This document shows, in pieces, positions 25,521 to 37,589 of a stretch of 64,000 bases of DNA. The stretch comes from Isoetes taiwanensis (taxonomy: Eukaryota > Streptophyta > Lycopodiopsida > Isoetales > Isoetaceae): positions 122,904-186,903 of the forward strand of contig JAJEKV010000052.1 in NCBI GenBank assembly GCA_021234155.1, given 5' to 3'. Under the pieces are notes generated by a model that saw nothing but the letters and a program-made list of their open reading frames with translations, was not told where the DNA came from and did not search any database. The translations under genes and the position numbers were made by a program. How positions within the stretch are numbered: position 1 is the stretch's first letter; each line of letters begins with the position of its first letter.

Positions 25521-27628
25521 TGAAGCCATGGATTTGTTTTCTTAGGAATGGTGAAGCCATGTGCACCTGCAAATAAGCCTTTTACTTGATATTCAAGCCT
25601 AACGGGTCTAGCTTTATATCGTCCTCGGATCACCGCTAATAAGCGAGGTCGCGAACCAGAATTTTAGGGTAAAAAGGAATGCCATCCCTTTCCATTTTTG
25701 TCGGGCGTTGTGCTAAACCACATTTGAAACCACGAGCTTAGGTGCTTTTTTATCTTCTGTTTAAAATTGTCTTATTTGCATGAATTCTGAATATTTGTCG
25801 CTTTGAGGATTTGGAGTTAGAATTCTTTGATACATATATCTGTATTTCTCAATTATTTGTTTTGTGTTTTTTATTGTATTTTGCTGGCAGTTAGCTTATT
25901 GATCTAAAAGCTGACAAAAGTCTTTAACTACTTTACTGATGTTGACTTGGATTTGTAGATGAAAGCTTTTTTTAGCACGATGAGTGGATGGATAGATGTT
26001 GCTGGATGGTTTCTATGTTAGACACTCAAAACACCACAAATGACAAGCCAGCCCCTTCATTTTCTGCTTTGATGGCTGCTAAATTGTGGTGATTGTACTG
26101 TATTTAGGTGTTTATTGTTTTTGTTTCTACAGTGACTGTTAAACAAAGTTACACTAAGGAGATTTGTCAGTGGTTGCACTATATTTAGGTGTTTATTGTT
26201 TGTCTTCAATGGTTTCTCTGTTGTAAGAAGATATGATGAGGTGTGCTTAGGTCCAGAGTAAAAATGGGCATCTTAAAAGGTCCAGAGTCCAAGATTTTTT
26301 CATATGCTTGGAAATGTCCCTTGCAGCAATTGGTCGGTGTTCCATAAAGAGTATGCAAAAGCTAATATTGGTGGCTCTTCTATCATGCTTGGCAGCGTTG
26401 CTCATGCACTGAACTTTCATGATGTGGTCTCAGATAGTGTTCAGGTCTAATTTTGACCAAAAATTTACTTTTCTACTACCTTGGAATGATCATATGCTGA
26501 CAAATGTTCTATTTCTGCAGTTTTGGACCAACATATTTGTTCTTTATGGCAATAGTGGTGATGAAGTACCAAAGAGGTATCGTGTCTGTTGGTAAAAAAA
26601 ATACAATCGTGATCGAATAAGATGTTTGAGTTAAGCGGTTGATGAAACGTATTTGCTTGAGCTCTTTTCCTTGGATGCTAGAAAAGTAGGTGATTTAGGG
26701 CATGTGAGGTTCATTGTTCTATGACTCAAGTCTCTCAAGTTTACAGTCATATGATATGTCGCCTTTAGTTAGAAGTTAGATTCCAAAGTCATATGATATA
26801 TCACCTTTAGTTAGATTCCAATATGATAGTCAATGTTTTCTGCTGGCAAAAAGAATGATGTGCTTGAAACAAGCTTTCTGGCTTCGAACAGAGGAAAATC
26901 CTCTCATGGTGTTATGATGGATGAGACGACATTCATGAAGAATATTAAGGGTTTGTACATCGGTCATGTTAATGGGCTCACCAGGTTATAATGATTGTGT
27001 TTTTGCTTACCTTCTTGGCACGTGTTCCCATCAACTTATTTCTCCTATCCAACAGAAGGTAAAATTTGCCATGTGAATACACTCCAGATTTTGATCCAAA
27101 TATATTTCATTTTTTATTTTCACTTGAGGTCATACAATTACAACATAAAATAACACTACCTTAAAAGGGCCTCGATTTCTACGATGGCTTTGCTGACCTA
27201 CAATCACTTCACTGTTTTAACCTTAACCTATGTCTCTGCTTGAAATTCAAATCCAGCTAGAAAACCAATGCCTAATAGAAGCCCGAGTGCATATGAAAGA
27301 AGGCGATCTAGAGTCATTAAAGCAACATGAACCAGCATGTTACAGAGAACCTACACCCCTCCCCTTCTCCCAACCCAAAATGCACAAAGAAAAAGGAGAG
27401 AAATCCTAAATGTTTAAAGCTTAGGCTAAGTTTTCACCAAGTCAATGACCTAATCCATACATGTGGCAATACACACGTAATGAGATAATTAAAAGTCCAC
27501 TCAACCATCGAGATCCGGGAAAGGATAAAGGAGATAAAAGAACACTCAACCATTGAGACCCGAGAAATTATTACAATTGCCACAACGCAAATGGCAAACA
27601 TCCCCAAATAGCAAAATATAGAGGCAGT

Positions 27629-27645
27629 GGAGGAATCGAACCTCC
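27629..27645. other. Isolated T-arm-like hairpin
   Basis: The minus strand reads GGAGGTTCGATTCCTCC, a five-pair stem with a seven-base TTCGATT loop like a tRNA T arm. I cannot fold the D and anticodon arms around it, so it is not called a tRNA. It may be a tRNA-derived relic. Confidence 0.25.
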
Positions 27646-27730
27646 AGACACCCCACACACCACAAAACAAAAATCGAAAAACATGCAGAGTTACAATACA
27701 AAACACTTCTGATAGATGAAACCTTCAAGA

Positions 27731-27763
27731 GCATAAGCATAAGCATAAGCATAAGCATAAATG
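27731..27763. repeat. (GCATAA)n short tandem repeat
   Basis: Five units of GCATAA within the Helitron 3' region. Confidence 0.9.
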
Positions 27764-27846
27764 ATTTTGTGAAGCAATTCTAAGCCTAAACAACATCATT
27801 TACACGTTCTTAACTTATGCCCAGCAACGCTGGGCACCGTTACTAG

Positions 27847-28110
27847 TAATGTTATATCGTATTGAATGGATCAAGCCCTAATTTAAATGGCTGAGATCAT
27901 CTGATTGAAAATGAAGGCTGAGATTTATCGCACGACTTTCCACTACCATGATTAGTCATGATTTGATTTCTTAAGGAGAAAGGAAAAGGAAGGGGGAGGT
28001 AAGGCACAGGTAAAAGGGAAAAGGAAAAAGAAAAAGGCATGGGGAAAAGAATAGAATATAAGATAGATTTTTTTATCGTCCACGGAGACCGATTGGCCTA
28101 TGGGACCAAA
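27847..28110 (+). mobile_element. Truncated Helitron 5' region plus purine block
   Basis: Directly after CTAG at 27846 the sequence TAATGTTATATCG, then ATGGATCAAGCCCTAA, matches the 25036 element from its 11th base onward. About 130 bp later comes a purine-rich block (27975-28075) that joins the AGAATAGAATATAAG / GATTGGCCTATGGGACC motif at 28049-28107. Confidence 0.6.
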
Positions 28111-29584
28111 AAGGAAAAGGATAAAGGCAAAGAAAGAGGAAAAAGAAAGGGAAAAATGTAACGGACCTGGCCACCTAATGGTTCAGTATACGTATTTATG
28201 TGCGTATATGCATGCTTGGCATACATGCAGCATGTGACAAATATGAACAAAGATTTTGCATAGAAATAGATTTGGGAAAAGGGCTTTTTGCAAGCGTGAA
28301 GCTATGGGAAGGCAGGAGCTTGGAAGGATTGCACTGGGAGGATTGTTGAAGCAAGAAAGAACGTAGGAGCTTGGGACTGCATCAAAAACGGCATCAATAT
28401 ATTCTATCAGGGGGGTTTCTGAGGATCTATTTGTGATCTCATATCTTTGTAGATTGAATTAAAGCATCTTTGTGGATAAAGTATGATGAATTATGAGCAT
28501 AAAAATTTGAGGTATGTGCCGACGTGAACGTGGAATTGAGAGATAAATTGTTTAGATGCTTTGCTTTGTCAAAAGAGAACAACGAGTAACAAAGGAAGAA
28601 ATCGAATCAAGGTCAAAGCCCTTATGGAAGGAGTTGGGCATGGGTGAATCGCCGCAACAACATAAGGATAGGCGAATTGCTCTTGGAAGGCGTGCTTTTG
28701 GGCGAATCAAAGATTTTGGGCATGATCTAAGAGCTATAACGGAGACTTGAGGTCGCATGAGAAGCAAAAGAAAACCAATAGGAATTGAGTATAAATGCAA
28801 GGGATCAGGCGAAATTGATCGGGATGGGTCTAACTTATAAATTATGGGTTGTAGGGATTGATTGGATTGCAACAAAACCGTCACAATTAGAATTAGAACG
28901 GTTAGGTCCACTGGGGAATGGCCTCGAACAGGCCGATTTGGGTCTAGAAGGGCCGATTTGGGCATAGTGCGAGGCGATTTGACTATGGTACACCGTGAGA
29001 AGGAGATTCGATGTCGAAATGAAGGCTGGAGCCAGGGAAAATGTCCACGTTGCCTCCTTTTATCCCGATTTCCTTGCTTTTGTGTTGCTTCTATTTTGTT
29101 AGTTTGTTTGTTTGGTTCATAACGTTGTTGCTAAAGTAATAAAATATAAATAACCGGAAAGAAAGCATGGAAGTCTTATTGGATTTGGCACAGGCCCTCC
29201 ACGAGAAAGCCTGTGCAAGCTGCAAAGAGAATTGGTGAAGCATAAGCATAAAGATAAGTAAGAACTTGTTTTCATAAGAAGAATAACGATAATATGGAAT
29301 AAGGTGTAATTTAAGCTTAAAAAGCCTAGAACTATCGAAAAATGGGTAATTCTTGACTCACGGAGATGGAACCTAGTCTAGGGATCAGTTGAGATGTTAT
29401 ATCACGATTCGATCATAAGACCCGTGGATTTTAAGTTGGAAGTATCGGGTTTTGAGTTTTACATTAAGACACACTAATAAATCCTTAGCTATGGAAGTGG
29501 TTTTTAATATAAAAATATTAAAACCTTAGCTAGCAATTGTTAGTGATAAATTAAAGAAAGCATGTTGGAACTTTGGAGACCTAG
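28111..29584. other. Unassigned spacer
   Basis: Short purine-rich block to about 28160, then mixed sequence. Two overlapping frames at 28552-28967 are of unknown identity and probably spurious. An inverted repeat with arms GCACAGGC (29188-29195) and GCCTGTGC (29209-29216) is present. Confidence 0.4.
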
Positions 29585-29930
29585 AGAATAGAATAGAATA
29601 GAATAGTTTTTATCGCCCAATCGAGACCAATCGGCCTATGGGACCCGAGAAGAAGCAAACAAACTTATTACTCGTCCGGGTTAAAAACCCCCTTGAAAGG
29701 GTTTTCGAGGGAAAACCGTGGCGATAATAAGAATCTTTGTCAAACCGCATAAGTATACATCATCATGAAATAAATGTGTATGTACATGTCAAGTGCCTGC
29801 CCGAGGACATAGCTGATCTCGCATGTCCATGACCTCCTGAAGGTATGATCCTAGCATCCGTACGGATGCCGTGCTCAATGTCACATGTAGCGGCTGGCCA
29901 GGCCTGACCAACTCAGCATAGAAGTTGAGC
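29585..29930 (+). repeat. Dispersed repeat, copy 1 (pair with 61166)
   Basis: Begins with tandem GAATA units and GAGACCAATCGGCCTATGGG, includes a GGTTAAAAACCCCCTTGAAA hairpin-like block, then a segment ending in CACATGTAGCGGCTGGC. It matches 61166-61500 in the same orientation with indels. Probably a transposon fragment or terminal repeat; class not assigned. Confidence 0.75.
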
Positions 29931-32237
29931 CGAGAGAGAAATATGAAGTATATGGAGGGTCCAGATGAGGCTATGGCATGGAGCACTGTAAGCCTAAGTG
30001 TATAACTGTAAGTTTTTAAGTTGTTGAGTTATATTTTATCAGAGGCATCATAGCTAATGGATTATCCTCATGGGAGAATGGTTCTGAGGTAAGTTTGCAT
30101 GTTTGGAATGTTGTTTTTCCTTGTTCGGTGAAGTACATAGGTATGGGAGCTACATCAATGATATGTGACTTCCTCAACATGTTTGGATCAGTAAGTTAGC
30201 TACTTCAACATGGGCAAGTTGTACAGTTAACATCGGCAAGAGTATGGTCTAGGCACATTTATAGTAAATTCTCTAATGAACCCACATGTCATGGTCCTTG
30301 CATTGTTCCACTGTTGTCTTGGTATTTGATTATGTACTTGGAACCTCCGGGGTCGGACTTCTAGGTTCGATGGCCTAGGTTGCTCCGGCATGCTCATGTT
30401 CATCTGTGGATTCTCTCGTGGTTCTTGTGCTCTATGACGGGCGTAGTTCTCTGGCGGGGATGCTCGTCACCCTCGGGTGACTCCATGGTAAGAGGTCCTC
30501 GGCCGCCGGGCGATGGGAAGGGTATGCGATACGAGGTTCACCCACCAACTCCGCCAACGGGCTCGGAATGTGCCGGCGGGCATTTTCGCTAACGTGGCCT
30601 TGCCAGGTCGGCCGAGCTTCCCATTGTCCGAGGAGCTATGTGTCATGATGGTTTGGTATTTTTTGACTATGTCTTTGCTTCGATGTTCATGTTGATATTT
30701 CCTTGGATTATGTTGTCATTGTTAGCACGTACTCCGTAGGATTTTCCGTCCTGTGTTTATGCTTACCCGAGATTTGCGAGTATTTCCATGCATGCGGTGG
30801 CCGGGGATCCCCACTTAGTCACGAGGACTAACCCCAAAGTGAGTGCATGTGCGAGTGAATAAGCAAGGGATGGTAGCGGTCACGGTGAGGATCGTGGTTG
30901 AGCGAAGCTCCGGGGTTGAATTGTTCACAATTAGACGTTATATTTGTTGAGAATATGGATTCTTTGGATGTTAATATTTTCTGATTATATTGAGATCTCA
31001 AGTATTTGCTCATTGAGTTTTGAGCATGTCATTTCAACTGTGCAAGGGGAAGATTCAATTCTTCACCATATTCAATTGTTTGTCGCATCAACCTAGAATT
31101 AGCACAGTATTGACAAGATCCCGAGTTGCCTAGAGGGTCAACTCGGCAGGCTCGTCACAAAAAATGGCATGGAATAAATGAGAACAAGAATAGAACTAGA
31201 GAGGGAGAAAGAAAAGGAAAAAGAGAAGGGTGGGAATCAAGCGGATCGATGGGTTGGATGGTGATGGAGTGGCCGATAACGAAATTTCCGGCCACATTAA
31301 CCCGATCTCGCTTGATATATACGGACTTCCTCTGATTGCTCACAGGAGGGATGGAAAGATGCATGCGTTCTGAAGCCAACGTGAGATGGACCTTTGGAGG
31401 GGGGCAGAGGAACCATGCGAAGGTGAGGATGTTCCAGATATTAATCAGTACCCACCTCTTGCTTCTCGGCCATAGGGAGATTGGGTGAACCCTGATCCAG
31501 ACACGGGGATGAAGGACGATTTCCTTTGTTCATGAACTTCAAATACACTTCTATATATATTATTTTTTTTGATAATTTTTCCCTGAGACACACATGAACC
31601 CACGTGATTTGACAAGGACTTGTTTGACTTAAAAGCATTTTTGACCGTTGCATTGCCACATCGAGTTGTGTATTAGTTAAGTAAAAGAGTAATCAAAAGA
31701 TCTGGACATGCAGTGTCTTTACATCTGGACCTCTAGTTAGGCCTTCTTTCCTTTGAACATCATGGCAGATAAAACCATGGTGACCACTGAAAAGAAGGGA
31801 CTGATATAGGGGGACAGATGCCATCGGGGTTAGTGGTCCAGGGTAAAAGCATGAAAGGGTATACGTATATCGTACTGAATTGAAGGACGAATTTGTGTTT
31901 TTTTGGGGTATATTTTAGATGTACATCAAGATACTCTGGTTTGTCGTTTTGTGTCAGGTTTGCAATGATTGCAAGATCATCCCTGACAGCGCCCCCGAAA
32001 TTCTTGGTGAACCACCGAACCAATTCGAATGGATCCATCCCTCCCTTTCCGAAATTCCTCCCTTTCATAGAAGGAACTCCGAATGAATTACAGAAGCAAA
32101 CACATACTAATCGAATCTACAAGAAATACAAATCAATTTCAATCTATTCATGGAGGGTGAGAATGGAAGTGGTGGTTCTAAGTGCAAGTATGCTGACATT
32201 GGACAGTGTTATGCCACAAAACAAATAAAGCAGGTCG
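29931..32237. other. Unassigned spacer
   Basis: Locally GC-richer DNA at 30330-30650 and 30780-30920 resembles transposon interior, but I can name no domain. A hairpin CCGAGTTG / CAACTCGG lies at 31121-31146. 31550-31580 is AT-rich. Short frames here are not convincing. Confidence 0.4.
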
Positions 32238-32753
32238 GTGGATTGCATCCTCAGTTGCTTGCAAATGCTTCGTCCAGATCAAAGATTAGTTTTTTGTGCT
32301 CGTTTGTTGCAAGATGACAGGCTTTTTTCTTTTTTCGAACCTATAATTGGAAATTCTTCCGAAGTTATTGTTATGAAATCAATGATTAGAAACTTGAAAG
32401 ATGGGCTTCAAGAAGTAAAGTCTGCTAATAGCAAAGATAAATTGGCTGCAAAACATTCACTGTTATCAATGATTGTTGGAAAAAAAGGAGATATAAACAA
32501 TAATGTTTCTTCAAAATTGCTAAAGATACAGCCAAGAAATTTATCCAAAGCTGCAGCAAGAAGGAAGATAATGTCATTAAGTGGAGCAAATGTGTGGTCT
32601 TTGGCAGGAAGGATGCCAAGATCAAATAGAATCGATGATTCAATCAAATGTCAGGTTCGTGAATTTTGGCTTGATAATACCAAAGTTTCACCAAAGGTTA
32701 GAGATGTCATGAAGAGGAGAATACAAGCAATACAATACCTTGATATCTCATAG
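32238..32753 (+). CDS. 171-codon open frame, unknown protein
   Basis: The only frame in the window that looks like ordinary coding sequence outside repeats: balanced amino-acid use, no low complexity and TAG ending. The N-terminal part reads LQMLRPDQRLVFCARLLQ. A basic middle contains LSKAAARRKIMSLSG, and the C-terminus contains REFWLDNTKVSPKVRDVMKR. That last motif reminds me of uncharacterised, transposon-associated proteins carrying an 'FW..nTrVSPn' segment, which would normally continue further, so this may be the N-terminal part of a domesticated or decayed transposon protein. No RNA evidence and no promoter identified. A start at 32268 (ATGCTTCG) is also possible. Confidence 0.4.
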   Translation: MDCILSCLQMLRPDQRLVFCARLLQDDRLFSFFEPIIGNSSEVIVMKSMIRNLKDGLQEVKSANSKDKLAAKHSLLSMIVGKKGDINNNVSSKLLKIQPRNLSKAAARRKIMSLSGANVWSLAGRMPRSNRIDDSIKCQVREFWLDNTKVSPKVRDVMKRRIQAIQYLDIS

Positions 32754-33134
32754 GTTTGCTCTTGTAATTGAATCAATTCAATTTTGGAGATTATGTTTTC
32801 TTCCAAAATTCTTTCATGACTTTCTTCTGTACATTCTAGTTCTGTTCCGAGTGACCTGTTAATGAATACACATGGTTTTCATGAAATGTATTGCAGTTTA
32901 CATTGTTTACATTTTTACATTGTTTACATAGTAGCAAAAATCTTGCAGTGATGTGCTATTAGGTACTTTTTAGATGTACATCCATTAACACTTACATGTC
33001 CATGCAGCTACATTTACATGTATTTGAATATCAAAATTACTTTTGTCGTGTACTTTCAGGTAATGAAGCCAAACAATTCATACATATGTACATTAGATGT
33101 ACTGATATTGTAACATTAATGTGATGTACTAATA
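32754..33134. other. AT-rich spacer
   Basis: Downstream of the 171-codon frame; contains repeated TTTACATTGTTTACAT-type words but no gene. Confidence 0.5.
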
Positions 33135-33230
33135 TCCTATATTATAAAAATTATGCGGTGTGTCTTCAATGGCACCCTAATTTTGACGGTCGAGATTTGT
33201 TTGACTAGACGGTTAAGATTAACTTCAGTA
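33135..33230 (+). mobile_element. Helitron 5' terminus
   Basis: TCCTATATTATAAAAATTAT preceded by A, followed by GTGTGTCTTCAATGG and a diverged GACGGTCGAGATTTGTTTGA block. It matches the elements at 21104 and 39943. No same-strand 3' hairpin plus CTAG was found before 39 kb, so its extent is unknown. Confidence 0.65.
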
Positions 33231-35315
33231 TGGCCTTTCGAGAGGTGGAGCATATATTTCGACTAAACCTGTGTCTTCTTCATCTGGAAGCTCTGTCCGA
33301 CATATACGGGGCTCGATATATTTCGATTAAGCCTCTGTCTTCTTCAACCGGATTGGAAGCGCCACCCTTGTTTGAAGCAAACATGGTAGGCTATGGCGTA
33401 GCATGTCAAAACTGCAAAAGTGATCTTTTTGAGTAAAAAAGATAAGCAGAACTCCTTTCGCTTTGAGGGGATAGCATCACACCATCATTAGAGTAGAATT
33501 CTCTGCATCGTTTCCACATCAGACCATTATCGGAGCAGACTTTTCTGCATCAGGCCATGACCTGAGCAGAGAAATGCACTATCGTGGTCTACAAATGCAG
33601 GAACATCTGGAGCCATTGTGCACAGGCCTCTGAACGATTGCTCTGGCTTAGATTCTTGAGATTTTTCTACAGTGAAAATTGGCTGCCGACAGGTATGTGT
33701 TTGTAGTCAAGCTTCATTTATTTGTTGGAATTATAGTGACATTCCATCTTTTTGTAATCAAGCTTCATTTGTTCGTTTGCATTGCAGTGAAATTCCATGT
33801 CTATTGTAGGCCTTTAAATTCGCATTTTGTGCTCCTTTTTTGAAATTTTTGTTGGCTTCTAAGTAGAAAGTAAAGGCATCTGTGCAAAATTTAGCTTTGG
33901 TGGCTTAATTAGATAAGATGTTCTCTTACATTTGGCAACATAGCCTATGCGCATAGGATCAGGATCTGTTAGCATCTGCCTGTGCTCATAGGCTCCACTA
34001 TTTGTGGGTTTGCATTGTTCATGTCTGCAATGGCTGAGCTTCGCTTGGCCCTGCATTCTCTATAACTTGCTTTGAATATGCTTCCAGAAGAGTTGTATTT
34101 TGTGGAGTACTAGAATGCGATGTGATTGTGCTAGATGCACCCAGGGGTTATTTTCCTGAAGCTCCTGGAAGAATGGATGCTATGTTCAGCTCTGGAGTTA
34201 TTAGTCAGGCATCCAGACGACTCATATTTTTTGTGCATGATGTAGAGAGGCCAGTTGAGAGGACTTTTAGCTAGGAATTTTGTGCTCCAAATATCTGGCT
34301 GAGAAGGCCCCTACTGAGAGGTTACGGCATTTTCATATACACCCAAGCTCTAATCCGAAGTCAAAAGAGTTCTGCTGAATTTTGAATAATGCTTGGTTTT
34401 TGTTGAATTTTTGTCTGTTGAATAAAGCTTGGTCGACCTGTTAAAGGTAATAATATGGTAAATGAATCTGTTTGTTCCCATGCAAAATAAATTTGTTTGT
34501 TCCCATGGTAAATAAATCCATTTGTCCTAGCTCATATAAAGGATTCTTTTCAAAGTATTGAACATATCCGCTGCACCCATTTCTTTCCCAGTTCATAGTC
34601 CAGTTTTATGTTACATATGGTCCAGTATTGTGTTACAAGAATGCACAACATCTATATATTAAAAAGAGAGCATCTATATATAGAAGTTATTGCGAATGCT
34701 GTGTTTTGCCATAAAGTTTTGAAATTTTCATATGCGACCAATATGTATAACAGGGGGTTTTCTTCAATGTGTTTTTGTGCGCTTTTCACAAAGGTTTTCC
34801 TAAGATTTCATGGCGTATTCAAATAGATGTACTAATGCGTACATCTAGATTGCACCATTTCTTAGTCGTTGATTTAGCTTTTTTTTTTTCAATGGTCCAA
34901 CATCCAAGGGCTCACAATAAAAGCTCTCTTTTTATTTTAGTTGCCATTTTCAGAGTTTTGCATGGAAGCATCGTACCATCGTGTTTTAGGGTTATTTTAG
35001 GGTTAGGAAGAAAGCAGGCAAGAAAAGATTTGGAAGGTAAGAAAATTTGCACGCCGCCCCTTCCTTCTAAGCGACAGGCCAAACGCTTGCTCCTGGATGA
35101 CATTTCGTTGTAAGAGAAATGGGTTGTATAGTCTGCAAAGTGGCTGGCCAGTGGCCATGAGATTGTGATCCTCCTGCGTGGTGGATTAAAGCAGGGAAAC
35201 ATTATCAGCGGCAATTCAATGCTTGAATGCCCAAATCCTTGGTCAATTGTTGGGAATGGGTACTACTGACTTCTCCTTCACAATTATGCATCCTTCTATC
35301 TACATTGATGATCAT
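33231..35315. other. Unassigned, CWG-rich interior
   Basis: Probably interior of the Helitron starting at 33135. Many CAG/CTG sites, no recognisable protein. Near 34651 the words TCTATATATTAAAAAGAGAG resemble another Helitron start, but no partner end is visible. Confidence 0.35.
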
Positions 35316-35319
35316 GTCC

Positions 35320-35790
35320 GCACATGTCTTTTTCTTCCGCTGCCGCAAAGCTTGGGCTTTCTTTGCGGGCTTTGCAGCCTTGATCTTAGGCTTGGGCTTT
35401 GCATCTGCGGGAAGGTACCTTGAAGGAATTTTTCACCTTTGTCGACTTCCCATTCTTTGCCAAATTTCTCAACTACACGGTCGAGTATTCTTGAAATTTG
35501 CAGCAATCGGCACCATATTTCTCATCCAAATACTTTTTGTCATCTTGGCTTGACCCGGATCTCTCCTTGGCGACATTATTGCTTCCAATATCATCTGGCA
35601 GATCACGGGCGGATGAGAGGCAAACTTGCTTTGGGAGCCCTTGGGCCTCTTCTCTTTGGGAGCCTTAGGCTTCTTCTCCTTTGGAGTTTTAGCCTTCTTT
35701 TCTTTATGGGCTTCACCAGTTTCTCTTTCTTAGTTTTCTCGGCAAAGGGAATCATCATGGGAACATCGGCCGGGGGCAAGATCAAGTGGA
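35320..35790 (-). pseudogene. Linker histone H1 pseudogene
   Basis: Minus-strand pieces follow linker histone order. First is a Lys/Pro-rich N-terminal tail (KEKKAKTPKEKKPKAPKEKR, about 35700-35640). Next is the globular H15 start SKFASHPPVICQMILEAIMS, then KERSGSSQDDKKYLDEKYGA and LRNLAKNGKSTKVKNSFKVP (to about 35415). Last is a C-terminal tail (ADAKPKPKIKAAKPAKKAQA, to about 35330). H1 binds nucleosome linker DNA. The copy is broken: a one-base deficit falls between MS and KERSG (CC where CTG is expected), a TAG stands where CAG (Gln) is expected before LRNL, and another shift precedes the tail. No intron interrupts the H15 coding stretch, whereas plant H1 genes as I recall have one there. 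A retrocopy or captured cDNA is therefore possible. Confidence 0.8.
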
Positions 35791-35892
35791 AATTTGTCGG
35801 GTTTTTTCATTCGGAGGCTGGCCCATGTCTGGATTATTTGCTTTCGACATTCAATCTCTTCTTGCCATTCCCTAAGCTAATCTGCCCCCATA

Positions 35893-36961
35893 TTTTTTTT
35901 TTGAAGAACGAGTTTTACTTCATATTATACACTCAAGATATTACAAAGTACTTTAAGTAAAAATATCCCAAGCATCAATCACTTTTAGATGATCCTCCAT
36001 ATTGGAAATTTAATCTGATCGGGCCAATTGGAGATCGAAGCAATTATACAACTTACTTTAATTGCTTGAAGTACCACACGAGAAGAAATATGCTTATCAT
36101 AAAAGACCTTTCTTAGCCTTCACTTCCATACACTCCATATTAGCCAAGACTTTGCCATGTGAAATGCAATCCTTTTTTAGAAGCAGTCCCAGCGATTTGG
36201 ATAAATACCCAAAAGAAAGTAGCGACTATCCAAAGATACTCAAAAAGAGAATGACGGGGACCTAACACTACTCACTCGCACACAAATATAAACAATGCTC
36301 CAATGTTTCAATGCACCGCTCACATATTGGGCAAAGTGGGCGTACTCCTGGCTTAAAGCGATGAACCATCTCATTAACTCTCAAAGAGCGATGAATCACC
36401 TACCAAAGTAAAACATTTACCTTTGGAGGATTATATTTAGACCAAACAAGGTTCCAAATGGATTGCCATTGAGAAGGCAAAGTGTAAGTGCCATTTTCGA
36501 GAAGGTGATAAAGTACTTGAGGATGTAAGCAATCTGTAGCATGAACTTACTAGCTTCTTGCCTTCTTTAATACCTTGAACAAAGTTCCAGCATCTCTGGT
36601 CACCAACCTTCTTAATTAAAGGAAGAACACTTGCTACATAAGCCCATATAGTGATATCTTTATCCAACAACCCATATTTCTCCTGAAACCATTGCCAAGA
36701 AGCAATGTCAATACCAAAATACCACTGTTCAATAGAAATAATACCTGCTCTCCTCCACCGTGCTTGGGAATGCGCATGCATAAATTCTACTACTGGGTGT
36801 AGTTGTCCATGAGTATACAAAGGCAACCACAAAAAGGGGGAAGATGCTTGAAGACAAGCTTCCCAATCAAATGTAATCACCTGCTGGACTACCTTCCAGG
36901 CCCGAAGCAAGCCTTTCAGTACTGGAGAGGCATGTGAATAAGCTTTCAATGGATATAACAA
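35893..36961 (-). pseudogene. L1-type LINE ORF2 3' fragment with poly(A)
   Basis: A 174-codon minus-strand frame (36961-36437) contains aromatic-rich thumb/connection sequence of plant LINE ORF2. It is followed, after a stop, by a zinc-knuckle region: NPPKVNVLLW, then VIHRSLRVNEMVHRF, then LCPICERCIETLEHCLYLC (about 36425-36280). This is the zf-RVT domain (CPxC ... HCxxxC) near the C-terminus of plant L1 elements. A T10 run on the plus strand (35893-35902) is the expected poly(A) tail for minus orientation. The RT palm and everything upstream are missing, and several frame breaks exist. Confidence 0.8.
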
Positions 36962-37583
36962 TGCTCAAGGGAGCTCAATTCTTATGTTGTTAATACCGCC
37001 CCATATTGCAAACAGTGCCCGAAATATAAGTCATTAACACTAGAGTCGTCACATGATGTACCAGAAGAGGTGCATTTGCATTGTTTGCTTTAAAATTCAT
37101 ATAAATCAAAGGTTCAATAATCAGTCAAACCCTTCTTATATATTAATATATAGAAGTCATATTGCATGAGAAAAATACCTAAAAATCTATTGGTCATGAG
37201 AGTTACACTTAGGTCAAGTCTGTTTTGCTTTATGTTTAGATATACTCAGCAAGAAGATTTTTATGATTTTTTTCATTATTTTCTATTTTTCTTCATGAGT
37301 TAGAGAGTAAAACACAAAAAACTGCATCTTAATCCGAGATCTGAGAAGGGAGATATGGTTGTTTGAATATGACAGGGTCAAAACTGTTGTCTGTCTTCTG
37401 TGAACCAATACTGGTTTCCAGAAAGCTGTTCCCAAATCAAATCTCTAACTTTTGTAAGGAAATGAATTTTGACCTAAAATTTTGAATACAAGTGGTAGAC
37501 AACTTGCTTTATCTAAGAAAAATGTCCATTAGCCTTAATGATGAAGTTTTGATTTTCTTTTATTTTTTCATTTACAAGTGACT
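36962..37583. other. AT-rich spacer between two LINEs
   Basis: No feature recognised. Confidence 0.5.
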
Positions 37584-37589
37584 GATAAC

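Larger units (their letters stand above)
25036..27846 (+). mobile_element. Helitron, 2.8 kb, head to tail with neighbours
   Basis: Starts TCCTATATTATAATGTTATG directly after the CTAG of the previous element. It ends with a perfect hairpin GCCCAGCAACGCTGGGC, then ACCGTTACTAG at 27846, followed by T. The interior is not purine-rich and contains a possible captured gene fragment near its 5' end, plus several short tandem duplications (25490-25560, 26090-26210, 26745-26825). CWG sites are common here, unlike many neighbours. Confidence 0.75.

Noticed and set aside
27571..27680. tRNA gene on the minus strand
   Set aside because: Only a T-arm-like hairpin is present; D and anticodon arms could not be found.
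28552..28967. 137-codon minus-strand frame
   Set aside because: No recognisable motif, overlaps plus-strand frames of similar quality; insufficient support.
34649..34690. Additional Helitron 5' end (TCTATATATTAAAAAG)
   Set aside because: Lacks the shared CCTAGATC/GATTTGAT subterminal block and any paired 3' end.
35223..35553. 108-codon plus-strand frame
   Set aside because: Antisense shadow of the linker histone H1 pseudogene.
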